Positions 37,358-45,734 are shown, numbered from the stretch's first letter. The stretch is 51,520 bases of DNA from an uncultured Blastocatellia bacterium (GCA_946480785.1 CAMLLD010000047.1:1-51520), one strand, 5' to 3'. The notes: generated by a model not told the origin, from the letters alone. Numbers and translations are program-made.

Positions 37358-37471
37358 ATGATGAACGCAGCGACTTCACAACCATGCACATCGCGCAAGA
37401 ACGATCAGATGTGTGCTTGTTTGTGTTGTTGTCAGCCGACGATTGAGCGGACCGAAGTGTATGTAACATAG
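37358..37471 (+). CDS. 37-codon cysteine-rich leader peptide
   Basis: The ORF has tandem ATG codons (37358, 37361) behind a weak GAGAAG site. It encodes 37 residues with Cys at 10, 19, 21, 23, 24 and 25; the core reads CACLCCCQP. Three consecutive TGT codons occupy 37424-37432. There is no signal peptide and no core-peptide or protease motif, so it reads as a regulatory leader and not a functional product. It sits between a strong promoter and a terminator that precede genes of sulfur-type enzymes. Mycobacteria use poly-cysteine small ORFs to regulate sulfur genes in a cysteine-dependent way, which is the closest precedent I know. It could alternatively be a metal-binding or RiPP precursor peptide. 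Confidence 0.7.
   Translation: MMNAATSQPCTSRKNDQMCACLCCCQPTIERTEVYVT
37445..37453 (+). promoter_or_regulatory. candidate antiterminator arm
   Basis: GAGCGG (37445-37450), then A, then CC can pair with GGCCGCTC at 37501-37508, the 5' arm of the terminator, with one bulged base. It begins 12 nt after the last Cys codon. A ribosome stalled on the Cys codons would leave it free, while one that reaches the stop at 37471 would partly cover it. Confidence 0.5.
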
Positions 37472-37500
37472 ATTCATTAGCAATCATTAGCATTCACCAG

Positions 37501-37528
37501 GGCCGCTCCTTTCGAGCGGCCTTTTTTT
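37501..37528 (+). terminator. intrinsic terminator in the leader (attenuator)
   Basis: GGCCGCTC (37501-37508) pairs perfectly with GAGCGGCC (37514-37521) around a 5-nt loop, followed by seven T's (37522-37528). It lies 30 nt after the leader stop and 34 nt before the ATP-grasp start, so it can only act on transcription entering this operon. Confidence 0.85.
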
Positions 37529-37562
37529 GTGCTTGCAAACACGAAGCAAACGAGGAGACATC

Positions 37563-38561
37563 ATGTACGACTCAAGCAATCTGGCCATCTATTACGAACA
37601 CCCCGACTGGTTCCGGCCCCTCTTCGCCGAACTCGAGCGCCGGAAACTTCCTTACACGAGGCTCGACGCGACCGAGCACTGCTACGATCCGGGCGAGAAC
37701 GAAAAGCATTACGACGTGGTCTTCAATCGTATGAGCCCGTCGGCTTACCTGCGCGGCCACGGTCACGGGATCTTCTACACCCTTCAATATCTAAATTACC
37801 TCGAACAACTCGGCACGCGAGTCATCAACGGTCAAACGGCTTTCGCGGTCGAGATCTCAAAAGCACGCCAGCTCTCACTACTCGATTCACTCGATCTCGC
37901 TTACCCGAAAGCACACGTTTTCAACACGCCACGACTCGCCCTCGCCGCTTCAGAAGGTCTCCGCTTTCCGATCGTGGTGAAAGCAAACATTGGCGGCAGT
38001 GGCGCGGGCATCGTGCGCTTCGATTCGCGCGATGCGCTGGCTAAGTCGGCAGAAGACGACCAGCTCGATCTCGGTATCGACGACACCGGCATGGTCCAGG
38101 AGTTCATTCCACCACGCAACGGACACATCACGCGCGTCGAAACACTCGGCGGCAAGTATCTCTACGCGATCAAAGTCTTCACCACGGGCGACACGTTCAA
38201 TCTCTGCCCCGCTGATATTTGCCAAACCACGGGCGGCGTCGAATTGGTACGCGCGGCTTGCCCCGTCGATGCGCCGCGATCCGGTCTGCGTGTTGAAGCA
38301 TTCGAACCACCGCGCGACGTGATCAGATCCGTCGAGCGAATCGTTCAGGCGGCGCAGATCGACGTCGGCGGCGTTGAGTACATCATCGACGATCGCGACG
38401 GAGCGCTGCTCTATTACGACATCAATGCCCTTTCCAACTTTGTCGCTGATGCGACACGCGTGATCGGCTTCGATCCGCACGCGCGATTGGTCGATTTTCT
38501 GGAAGAGGAGGTAAGGCGATGCGCTACGGTTACTGGCTCCCGGTTTTCGGCGGTTGGCTGA
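37563..38561 (+). CDS. ATP-grasp ligase, substrate unknown
   Basis: The protein is 332 aa from the ATG at 37563, behind GAGGAG five bases upstream. The fold follows RimK/D-Ala-D-Ala-ligase-like ATP-grasp enzymes. An N-terminal Rossmann-like part (YDVVFNRMSPSAYLRGHG) is followed by an ATP lysine segment (FPIVVKANIGGSGAGIVRF), a QEFIP loop, and a C-terminal metal-binding region (VGGVEYIIDDRDGALLYYDINALSNF) with the acidic residues and Asn that bind Mg-ATP. It would form an amide-type bond through an acyl phosphate. It is first in an operon with a flavin monooxygenase (43-bp overlap) and a PLP enzyme, behind a Cys leader. A role in making or modifying a sulfur-containing small molecule is inferred. 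Confidence 0.8.
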   Translation: MYDSSNLAIYYEHPDWFRPLFAELERRKLPYTRLDATEHCYDPGENEKHYDVVFNRMSPSAYLRGHGHGIFYTLQYLNYLEQLGTRVINGQTAFAVEISKARQLSLLDSLDLAYPKAHVFNTPRLALAASEGLRFPIVVKANIGGSGAGIVRFDSRDALAKSAEDDQLDLGIDDTGMVQEFIPPRNGHITRVETLGGKYLYAIKVFTTGDTFNLCPADICQTTGGVELVRAACPVDAPRSGLRVEAFEPPRDVIRSVERIVQAAQIDVGGVEYIIDDRDGALLYYDINALSNFVADATRVIGFDPHARLVDFLEEEVRRCATVTGSRFSAVG

Positions 38562-39604
38562 GAAACGTTGAAGACGAAGGCATGGAAGCAAGCTGGAGCT
38601 ACGTCAGCCGGCTGGCTAAACGCAGCGAGCAGATCGGCTACGACCTCACGCTGATCGCTGAGCTCAATCTCAACGACATCAAGGGCGCCGAAGCGCCTTC
38701 GCTCGATGCGTGGTCCACCGCCGCGGCGTTGGCGGCCGTTACCGAAAGACTCGAGTTGATGGTGGCCGTGCGTCCCACGTTTCACGAGCCGCCGCTACTC
38801 GCGAAACAGGCGGCGAACATCGATCACATCGGCGGCAGCAGCCGGCTCTCGTTGAATGTCGTCTCGTCGTGGTGGGCCGACGAGGCGCGCAAATACGGCG
38901 TCGCGTTCGAGCAACACGACGATCGCTATGCGCGCACGCGTGAGTGGCTCGAGATTGTCGAGCGCTTGTGGGAGGAAGACCACTTCTCTTACGCCGGAAA
39001 ATACTATCGAGTCGAAGACGCAGTCTTACAACCCAAACCGCGCACGCGGCCACGACCGACAATCTACGCGGGCGGCGAATCGGAAGCAGCGAAAGAACTG
39101 ATCTCGCGCTGGTGTGACGCGTACGTGATGCACGGCGACGAGCCCGCGCGCGTGCGCGAGAAGGTCCGCGATCTGTCCGCGCGCAGAGAGCGGCACGGTT
39201 TGCCGCCCATGAAGTTTGGCGTCGCGGCGTATGCGATCGTGCGTGACAACGAAGCCGAAGCGCGACGTGAGGTGGAACGCATCACCAACGTCAAACAACA
39301 CGCGGCGGGTTATGAAAATTATCGCCAATGGCTGGCGGGCACAAAGCTGGAGCAGCAGGTTTCGCTTGAAGACTACAGCGTTTCGAATCGCGGACTGCGG
39401 TCCGGGTTAGTCGGCACGCCGGAGCAAGTCGCGGAACGCGTCGCCGAGTTTGAAGCAGCGGGCGTCGACTTGTTGCTGTTGCAGTGCAGCCCGCAGCTCG
39501 AAGAGATGGAACGCTTTGCCGAAACAGTGATCAGACCGGCACAGAACACGAGGCGTCCGGTCACAGCGCAAATGCAATACGCAGTAGGAAGGACGAATTT
39601 ATGA
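38519..39604 (+). CDS. LLM-class FMN-dependent monooxygenase, SfnG/SsuD-like
   Basis: This 361-aa protein has a strong GAGGAGGTAAGG ribosome site inside the end of the ATP-grasp gene, giving a 43-bp overlap. Motifs of the bacterial luciferase-like barrel are clear: YGYWLPVFGG, the ERLELMVAVRP strand, NVVSSWWADEARKYG, EHDDRYARTREWLEIV, and PRPTIYAGGESEAAKELISRW. The pattern is closest to the dimethylsulfone/alkanesulfonate monooxygenases (SfnG, SsuD), which cleave C-S bonds with FMNH2 and O2 to release sulfite. The partner NADH:FMN reductase is not in this operon. With the next PLP enzyme and the Cys leader, sulfur scavenging is the favoured role, though luciferase-like enzymes act on many substrates. 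Confidence 0.85.
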   Translation: MRYGYWLPVFGGWLRNVEDEGMEASWSYVSRLAKRSEQIGYDLTLIAELNLNDIKGAEAPSLDAWSTAAALAAVTERLELMVAVRPTFHEPPLLAKQAANIDHIGGSSRLSLNVVSSWWADEARKYGVAFEQHDDRYARTREWLEIVERLWEEDHFSYAGKYYRVEDAVLQPKPRTRPRPTIYAGGESEAAKELISRWCDAYVMHGDEPARVREKVRDLSARRERHGLPPMKFGVAAYAIVRDNEAEARREVERITNVKQHAAGYENYRQWLAGTKLEQQVSLEDYSVSNRGLRSGLVGTPEQVAERVAEFEAAGVDLLLLQCSPQLEEMERFAETVIRPAQNTRRPVTAQMQYAVGRTNL

Positions 39605-40620
39605 GCACCGAACGGTTAAGAATCAACAGGACCAGCAATAAAGCTTCGGCGCTGGAGTTGTTTACCAACATCGCTCGCCTCCGCTTACTCAACTTCAACA
39701 CGCCGGTCGAACGACTCGATCGACTCAGACAAACAATTCCGGGCGCGCCACAACTCTGGATCAAGCGCGACGACCTGACCGGGTATCTCGGCGGCGGCAA
39801 CAAGCTGCGCAAGCTCGAGTATGTTTTGGCGGATGCGCTCGCACACGGCGCGACAACGATCGTCACCACCGGATCGATCACTTCAAATCTCGCGCGCACT
39901 ACCGCACTGACGGCAAGGCGTCTCGGGCTGAAGTGTGAGCTCATCCTGAGCGGCGGCGATCCAGCAGCAGCGCATGCGAACTCGCGACTCAACGAACTGC
40001 TCGGCGTGAAGATTCATCGCGTCGCAACCGGTAACGAGCGCGCGCCGAGAATGGAAGAGGTCGCACGTGAGCTCGAACAACGCGGCGAGCGCGTCTATCA
40101 GATTCCCCTCGGCGCTTCGAACGAAGTCGGCTCGTTCGGAATGGTGTCCGCCTTCGAAGAACTCGGCATTCAACAACTCGAACTCAGCGAACAGTTCGAC
40201 GCCATCGTCTTCGCGACTTCGTCAGGCGGAACACAAGCCGGACTCGAAGTGGGAAAACGACTATTCAACTATCACCACTTGCAACTGCTCGGCGTGAGTG
40301 CGGACGATCCCGCGCCGACGATCCGCGAGAACGCGCTGCGCGCGGTTGGACCAATGCTTTCACTCATCGGCCGCACAGATACGCCGACTACGGATGAGCT
40401 GTACGTCGACGACAGTTTCATCGGCGGCGGATACGGCGTGCCGACGAACGAATCACAGGAAGCCGCGCAACTCTTTGCCGACGTCGAGGGCATTTTGTTG
40501 GATCCGACCTACACGAGCAAAGCCGCGGCCGGCTTGATCGCGTACTGCCGCGAAGGACGATTTAGACGAACAGATCGGGTGCTCTTCTGGCACACCGGCG
40601 GCGTGTTGACGTTGTTGTGA
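39601..40620 (+). CDS. PLP-dependent D-cysteine desulfhydrase / ACC-deaminase-like enzyme
   Basis: The protein is 339 aa from the ATG at 39601, overlapping the upstream stop (ATGA) with GGAAGGA before it. The PLP lysine is in the GGGNKLRKLEY motif; substrate/PLP contacts are TGSITSNLART and SSGGTQAGL; the C-terminal HTGG is present. This is the fold-type II group of D-cysteine desulfhydrase (giving sulfide, pyruvate, ammonia) and ACC deaminase. The canonical Q-S-N-H motif after the lysine is replaced by ITSNL, so the substrate may differ. It is the third gene of the sulfur-type operon and is tightly coupled to it. Confidence 0.85.
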   Translation: MSTERLRINRTSNKASALELFTNIARLRLLNFNTPVERLDRLRQTIPGAPQLWIKRDDLTGYLGGGNKLRKLEYVLADALAHGATTIVTTGSITSNLARTTALTARRLGLKCELILSGGDPAAAHANSRLNELLGVKIHRVATGNERAPRMEEVARELEQRGERVYQIPLGASNEVGSFGMVSAFEELGIQQLELSEQFDAIVFATSSGGTQAGLEVGKRLFNYHHLQLLGVSADDPAPTIRENALRAVGPMLSLIGRTDTPTTDELYVDDSFIGGGYGVPTNESQEAAQLFADVEGILLDPTYTSKAAAGLIAYCREGRFRRTDRVLFWHTGGVLTLL

Positions 40621-40641
40621 GGCCGGTCGCTTGCGGCCTCA
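40618..40641 (+). terminator. hairpin after the sulfur operon
   Basis: TGAGGCCG (starting on the stop codon) pairs perfectly with CGGCCTCA around an 8-nt loop. No T-run follows. It probably marks the operon end or stabilises the mRNA. The next gene begins 30 bp later, so read-through is possible. Confidence 0.45.
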
Positions 40642-40658
40642 CAACGTCCTGATACAAT
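40631..40658 (+). promoter_or_regulatory. possible promoter of the receiver-flavoprotein gene
   Basis: TTGCGG and TACAAT are 16 bp apart. A start near 40665 would place the ATG at 40672 just a few bases into the transcript and exclude the ATG at 40657. The -35 lies inside the terminator-like hairpin. Confidence 0.3.
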
Positions 40659-40671
40659 GCCGGAAATAATC

Positions 40672-42345
40672 ATGACGAAACCGGCATTGTTAACCGTCGA
40701 TGACGGCGCGGAAGTATTGCGGGCGATCGAGCGCGATCTCCGTCGCAAATATGCGAGCGAATATCGCGTGCTGCGGGCCGAATCGGGCGCGGCGGCACTG
40801 GAGATCGTGCGCGAGTTGAAACTGCGGAACAACCCGGTCGCGCTGTTCCTGGTGGACCAACGAATGCCGGGCCTCTCCGGCGTCGAGTTTCTGCAACAGG
40901 CGCTCGAGCTCTTTCCCGATGCGAAGCGCGTGCTCTTAACAGCGTACGCCGACACTGACGCCGCGATCGCCGCGATCAATGCTGCGGGCGTCAATCATTA
41001 CCTACTCAAGCCGTGGGATCCGCCTGAGGAAAACCTCTATCCCGTCATCGACGATCTGCTCGAAGACTGGAAAGCCGATTTTCCGCCGCCGTTCGAAGGC
41101 ATTCGCGTACTCGGCAATCGCTGGTCGCCCGACTCTCACAACATCAAAGACTTTCTCGCGCGTAATCACGTGCCGTATCAGTGGCTCGACATCGAAACTG
41201 CGGAGACGGACAGTGAAGTTCGCGCGCTTCTCGATCTGCTCGACGATGAAGAAAAGCAAAACCTGCCACTCGTGATCTTTCCGAACGGGTTACGTCTACA
41301 AAAACCCACGCTCGCGGACCTTGCTAAAAACGTCGGACTCAGAACGCGCGCCGCGGAAGCGTTCTACGATCTGGCGATCGTCGGCGGTGGTCCAGCGGGA
41401 CTCGCGGCCGCGGTTTACGGCGCGAGTGAAGGCTTGCGCACCGTGATGGTCGAACGCGAAGCTCCGGGCGGCCAGGCGGGCATGTCGAGTCGCATCGAAA
41501 ACTATCTCGGATTTCCCAGTGGACTCAGCGGCGGCGATCTCGCACGGCGCGCGGTGGTCCAGGCGAGACGTTTCGGCGTGGAGATACTCTCGGCGGAAGC
41601 CACCGGCCTGCGGCTCGATGGTCAATATCGGCTGCTGAAATTCGCCGACGGCGCCGAGCTGAGTTGTCACGCCTTGCTGGTAGCGACCGGCGTGCAATGG
41701 CGGAAGCTGAATGCGCCGGGAGTCGAACGTCTCACCGGCGCGGGCATCTATTACGGCGCGGCCATGACCGAAGCGCTCTCGACGAAAGATGAAGACGTTT
41801 TCGTTATCGGCGGCGCAAACAGCGCGGGACAAGCCGCGATGTACTTCTCTAGATATGCGCGACGCGTAGTGATGCTGGTGCGCGGCTCGTCGCTCTCAAA
41901 CTCAATGTCGCAATACCTGATCGACCAGTTGAAAGAAACAAAGAACGTGCAGATCGAGTTCAACTCATCGCTGGTTGAAGCGCACGGAGAAGATCATCTC
42001 GAAGCGCTTTCTATCCACTGCTCAACCACGGATGAGGTGAACCGCGTGCCGGCGAACTCGCTGTTCATCATGATCGGGGCCGCACCCAATACGAATTGGC
42101 TCGGCGACATCATCGAACGCGATGACCGCGGCTTCATTCTCTCCGGACCCGATCTCATGCGCGATGGCAAACGGCCGAAGGGTTGGCAATTGGACCGCGA
42201 TCCGGGACTGCTGGAAACGAACGTGCCCGGAGTTTTTGTCGTCGGTGACGTGCGGCATGGATCGGTGAAGCGCGTGGCTTCGGGTGTGGGCGAAGGCTCG
42301 GTGGCGATCTCGTTCGTGCATCAATATCTCAGCAAGGTGGTCTGA
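40672..42345 (+). CDS. response-regulator receiver fused to thioredoxin-reductase-like flavoprotein
   Basis: The protein is 557 aa from the ATG at 40672; an ATG five codons upstream is possible but the homologous fold begins with TKPALLTVDD. A receiver domain (1-125) has phospho-acceptor Asp62 in VDQRMPG. Next is a glutaredoxin/thioredoxin-like segment (about 140-225) without a Cys pair. The rest is a two-dinucleotide-domain oxidoreductase (about 235-557) with FAD motif GGGPAGLAAAV and an NADPH-like motif GGANSAGQAA. The site where thioredoxin reductases carry CxxC reads YYGAAMTEA, so disulfide reduction in the usual way is not possible. It probably links phosphorelay to redox or ligand sensing with the kinase gene 3 bp downstream. 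Confidence 0.85.
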   Translation: MTKPALLTVDDGAEVLRAIERDLRRKYASEYRVLRAESGAAALEIVRELKLRNNPVALFLVDQRMPGLSGVEFLQQALELFPDAKRVLLTAYADTDAAIAAINAAGVNHYLLKPWDPPEENLYPVIDDLLEDWKADFPPPFEGIRVLGNRWSPDSHNIKDFLARNHVPYQWLDIETAETDSEVRALLDLLDDEEKQNLPLVIFPNGLRLQKPTLADLAKNVGLRTRAAEAFYDLAIVGGGPAGLAAAVYGASEGLRTVMVEREAPGGQAGMSSRIENYLGFPSGLSGGDLARRAVVQARRFGVEILSAEATGLRLDGQYRLLKFADGAELSCHALLVATGVQWRKLNAPGVERLTGAGIYYGAAMTEALSTKDEDVFVIGGANSAGQAAMYFSRYARRVVMLVRGSSLSNSMSQYLIDQLKETKNVQIEFNSSLVEAHGEDHLEALSIHCSTTDEVNRVPANSLFIMIGAAPNTNWLGDIIERDDRGFILSGPDLMRDGKRPKGWQLDRDPGLLETNVPGVFVVGDVRHGSVKRVASGVGEGSVAISFVHQYLSKVV

Positions 42346-42348
42346 GAG

Positions 42349-43845
42349 ATGGAAGAAACAAACATCGAAGGTGTGGGAACTCCGGTGCCCGTCTCGGGCG
42401 TGGTTGAAGCGGACACTGCAACGACAAGCTCGCCTGCCGACAAGGTCGAAGCGTTGCGACGCGTGCACGTTTTTGCGGACCTGCCGGAAGAGCAGTTGCG
42501 GTGGTTTGCCGACAACACCGAGGAGTTGCACCTGAACCCCGGCGATGTTTTCTTCCGCAAGGGTGAGCCGGCCGACTCAATGGCTGTTTATCTTGAAGGC
42601 GAGGTGCGCGCGTATCGCGACGAGCAGGCCCACGATGGTTACGTGTACATCGCGCGTGCGGGTGAGCCGAACACGGAAGTCAGCGGTAAGCTGCCGTTTT
42701 CGCGCATGAAGGAGTGGTCGGCCACCGGACGCGCGTTGACCCACATGCGCCTCTTGCGTTTTCCGGTGCGACTGTTTCCCGAGTTGATGCAACGCATGCC
42801 GGTGCTGGTCGAGCGACTCGTCGGCATCATGAGCGATCGTGTGCGTGACGTTACGACCGCCGATCAGCAACGCGACAAACTGATGGCGCTCGGCAAGCTG
42901 TCGGCCGGACTCGCTCACGAGCTCAACAATCCGGCGGCCGGAGCGACCCGCGCGGCAAACGATCTGATCGCGACCCTCGCGGAGTTGCGCGCGGCGGATC
43001 TGCGACTCTGCGGTCACGACCTGACGCCGGAACAGCACGAAGCGATTCGGGCTTTCGAAACCGCCGCCATCGAACACGCGACCACTGCCCGGCCGCTCAA
43101 CTCACTCGAACAAAGCGATCGGGAGGACGCGCTCGCGACGTGGCTTGAAGCTCATGGCGTCGCCGAGCCGTGGAAACTTTCGAACAACCTCGTAGAGGCC
43201 GGAATGGATGCCGAAAGTCTCGAACAGCTCGCGGAAAAGATCGATGCCGGCTCGATCGAAGACGTGCTGGCTCGCGTGAACGCGCAAATCACGACCGCGA
43301 AACTGGCGCGCGAGATCAAGACCGGCACAGCGCGCATCTCCGAGCTCGTCGCGGCGATCAAAGAATATAGCTACATGGACCAGGCTTCAGTTCAGAAAGT
43401 TGACATTCATAAAAGCCTGGACAACACGCTGCTGATTCTGAAGTACAAGCTCAGGAAGAAGAACATCGCACTCACGCGCGACTACGCCGAAGACTTGCCG
43501 CTGGTGAAAGCTTACGGTAGCGAGCTCAATCAGGTATGGACCAACCTAATCGTGAATGCGATCGAGGCGATGAACGAAGGCGGCACGTTGAAGGTGCGCA
43601 CCAAGCGCGAGCCGACCGACATCATGGTCGAGATACGTGACAACGGCTCGGGCATTCCCGAGTCGGTGAGGACGCATATTTTCGAACCGTTCTTTACGAC
43701 CAAGGGTGTAGGCGAAGGAACGGGGCTGGGTTTGGATACAGTGGCGCGCATCGTGCGCAAACATCGCGGCAACATCCAATTCGAGTCAAAACCCGGCGAC
43801 ACGTGTTTTCAGGTGCGGCTTCCTGTTGACTCACCCGCGCAATGA
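42349..43845 (+). CDS. cNMP-binding-domain histidine kinase
   Basis: This 498-aa soluble protein has AAGGTGG in the preceding gene's end and starts 3 bp after its stop. Residues about 38-150 are a cyclic-nucleotide-binding-like beta roll (VFADLPEEQLRWFA, GDVFFRKGEPADSMAVYLEGEV). The kinase core begins with LSAGLAHELNNPAAG (phospho-acceptor His190). A long alpha-helical insert follows, then NLIVNAIEAM, DNGSGIPE and GEGTGLGLDTV for ATP binding. There is no transmembrane helix, so it senses an intracellular signal. It is almost certainly the partner of the receiver-flavoprotein fusion. Confidence 0.9.
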   Translation: MEETNIEGVGTPVPVSGVVEADTATTSSPADKVEALRRVHVFADLPEEQLRWFADNTEELHLNPGDVFFRKGEPADSMAVYLEGEVRAYRDEQAHDGYVYIARAGEPNTEVSGKLPFSRMKEWSATGRALTHMRLLRFPVRLFPELMQRMPVLVERLVGIMSDRVRDVTTADQQRDKLMALGKLSAGLAHELNNPAAGATRAANDLIATLAELRAADLRLCGHDLTPEQHEAIRAFETAAIEHATTARPLNSLEQSDREDALATWLEAHGVAEPWKLSNNLVEAGMDAESLEQLAEKIDAGSIEDVLARVNAQITTAKLAREIKTGTARISELVAAIKEYSYMDQASVQKVDIHKSLDNTLLILKYKLRKKNIALTRDYAEDLPLVKAYGSELNQVWTNLIVNAIEAMNEGGTLKVRTKREPTDIMVEIRDNGSGIPESVRTHIFEPFFTTKGVGEGTGLGLDTVARIVRKHRGNIQFESKPGDTCFQVRLPVDSPAQ

Positions 43846-43851
43846 ACACAG

Positions 43852-44844
43852 TCACGAGATCGTGAGCACGACCTTGCCGAAAGTCTCATTGGACTCAAGG
43901 CGTCGATGCGCATCCGCGATCTCTTCGAGTGGGAACACGGAATCGATCACGGGTTCAATGCGTCCATTAGCGAGCAGCGGCACAACTTCTCGTTCAAATG
44001 CAGCGGTGGTCGCGATCTTCTCCTCGACAGATCGAGCGCGCATCACCGTGCCGATGACGTGAAGACGTTTGCCTAAGATCTGATAAAGATCGATCTCCGC
44101 TTTACCACCTGCTACACCGCCGATGAGTATGAGCCGCCCGCCGAGCGCCATCGCTTCGAGACTCGCGGCGAAGTATGGACCACCATTCAGATCGAGCACG
44201 ACGTCAAAGCCGCGGCCGCCGGTCACACCCTTGGCGAAATCAGACAGCTTTACTAAAGCACTCGGTTCGGGAACTTCGTAACCTGACTCCAGACCAAACG
44301 CTTTCGCACGCTCGATCTTGTCGGGCGTACGCGAAGTGCCGAAGGCACGTCCATCCAAAGCTTTGACGAGTTGCGTCGCGGCAAGCCCGACGCCGCTGCC
44401 AACCGCATGGACCAGCACGTTCTCTCCGGTTTTGAAATCCGCTTGTCGAAGCGCGTCATGCGCCGTCATGAAGACCTCGGGAACGCCGCCCGCCGCCGGC
44501 CACTCGAGATTCGGCGGCACAGCAGCAATCGCGTCCTGGTGCGTTGTTAGAAATTCCGCGTGCGCGCCGCCGGCGACGATTCCCATCACGCGATCACCTT
44601 CACGCCAGCGGCGCGCGTTCGTACCTAACGCCGCGACTTCGCCCGCGAATTCGAGCCCTGGAATGTTCTGCGGCACACCCGGCGGCGCAGCATAGCGACC
44701 CATCCTTTGCAGCAAGTCGGCGCGATTGAGCGCGGAACCGCGTACGCGCACGAGAACTTCTTCCGGCCCGGGTTGCGGCGCCGGCACGTCCTGGATTTCC
44801 AAAACCTCGGGACCACCGAAACGAGTGATGACGACTGCTTTCAT
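43852..44844 (-). CDS. NAD(P)H:quinone oxidoreductase, MDR superfamily (PIG3-like)
   Basis: This 330-aa protein begins MKAVVITRFGGPEVLEI. It has the PIG3/QOR signature LNRADLLQRMGRY and PGLEFAGEV, a nucleotide site VHAVGSGVGLAATQL, and the C-terminal IEPVIDSVFPLEEIADAHR. No zinc ligands are seen, as expected for the quinone-reductase branch. It reduces quinones or enones with NADPH in the cytosol. It stands alone: the upstream gene is divergent, and the downstream gene converges within 6 bp. Confidence 0.88.
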   Translation of the reverse strand: MKAVVITRFGGPEVLEIQDVPAPQPGPEEVLVRVRGSALNRADLLQRMGRYAAPPGVPQNIPGLEFAGEVAALGTNARRWREGDRVMGIVAGGAHAEFLTTHQDAIAAVPPNLEWPAAGGVPEVFMTAHDALRQADFKTGENVLVHAVGSGVGLAATQLVKALDGRAFGTSRTPDKIERAKAFGLESGYEVPEPSALVKLSDFAKGVTGGRGFDVVLDLNGGPYFAASLEAMALGGRLILIGGVAGGKAEIDLYQILGKRLHVIGTVMRARSVEEKIATTAAFEREVVPLLANGRIEPVIDSVFPLEEIADAHRRLESNETFGKVVLTIS

Positions 44845-44945
44845 GATTTTATCGCTCCTGCCTGCTTACTATACCTAAGGATAATGGACATTCCTCAGCC
44901 GGGTGACGCATCATCCACGTATTCGCACGGCTCAAGGAGGACTCG

Positions 44946-45722
44946 ATGATGAAGTTGGACCACTGGAAATCGATCTGTTTGCTGGTCGTCGTGATTGTTG
45001 CCGCAAGTTCCTGCTCGCAAAACCGTCCGGCCGTTTCGCAACAGAACGCCAACACCGCCGCTCCCGAACCAGCCAGAACCATTTCCGCCGAACAGCTCGC
45101 CAAGACTTACGGCCTCGATGGTTTCGATCAGGTTGACGCGATTCGTTATACGTGGAACGCGCAGCTTCCCGGTTTGAATGCCAGTCGTACCTGGACGTGG
45201 GAGCCGAAGACAAACCGCGTCACTTACGAAGGAAAAGACAAGGACGGTAAGCCGGTGAAGGTCACGTATCTGCGTTCGCAACTCGACAGCCAACCGGCGA
45301 ACGTCAAGACCGAAGTCGATCCGGGTTTCGTCAACGACAACTACTGGCTGCTGTTTCCGCTGCACGCGTATTGGGACAAGAGCGCGAGCATCATTAATCA
45401 AGGAACGAAACCGTTGCCGCAGGGCAGCGGCTCGGCGCAGCTCGTTTCGGTGAAGTATCCGTCCGATGGTGGTTACACGCCGGGCGATACGTGGGACCTC
45501 TACGTCGGCAACGACAATCGCGTCGAGCAATTCGTCTATCATCGCGGCGGGCCGAAGAAGCCGAGCACCGTCATCGCCTCGTGGGAAGGTTACAAGAAGG
45601 CTGGGCCACTGCTCATCTCGACGGACCATAACGGCACAGCGGATGGCGGCGCGGTGCATATTTACATCACCGACCTCGCAGTTAAAGTGGCGGGGTCGAA
45701 AGATTGGGTAAACGCGCAGTAA
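44946..45722 (+). CDS. putative lipoprotein of unknown function
   Basis: This 258-aa protein has an AAGGAGG ribosome site five bases before tandem ATGs. The hydrophobic signal ends in VAASSC, a near-lipobox with Cys23, followed by a Gln/Ala/Pro linker. The folded part (about 55-258) is Trp/Tyr-rich with the pattern AIRYTWNAQLPGLNASRTWTWEPKTNRV. Acidobacterial outer-membrane proteins with such a domain are known to me only as hypothetical. It ends 12 bp before a radical SAM gene and is likely cotranscribed with it. Confidence 0.7.
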   Translation: MMKLDHWKSICLLVVVIVAASSCSQNRPAVSQQNANTAAPEPARTISAEQLAKTYGLDGFDQVDAIRYTWNAQLPGLNASRTWTWEPKTNRVTYEGKDKDGKPVKVTYLRSQLDSQPANVKTEVDPGFVNDNYWLLFPLHAYWDKSASIINQGTKPLPQGSGSAQLVSVKYPSDGGYTPGDTWDLYVGNDNRVEQFVYHRGGPKKPSTVIASWEGYKKAGPLLISTDHNGTADGGAVHIYITDLAVKVAGSKDWVNAQ

Positions 45723-45734
45723 TCGTTTTTGCAC

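Noticed and set aside
37358..37471. RiPP or metallothionein-like precursor
   Set aside because: The Cys-rich ORF has no leader/core boundary or linked maturation enzyme. Its position between a promoter and a terminator upstream of a sulfur-type operon is better explained as an attenuator leader.
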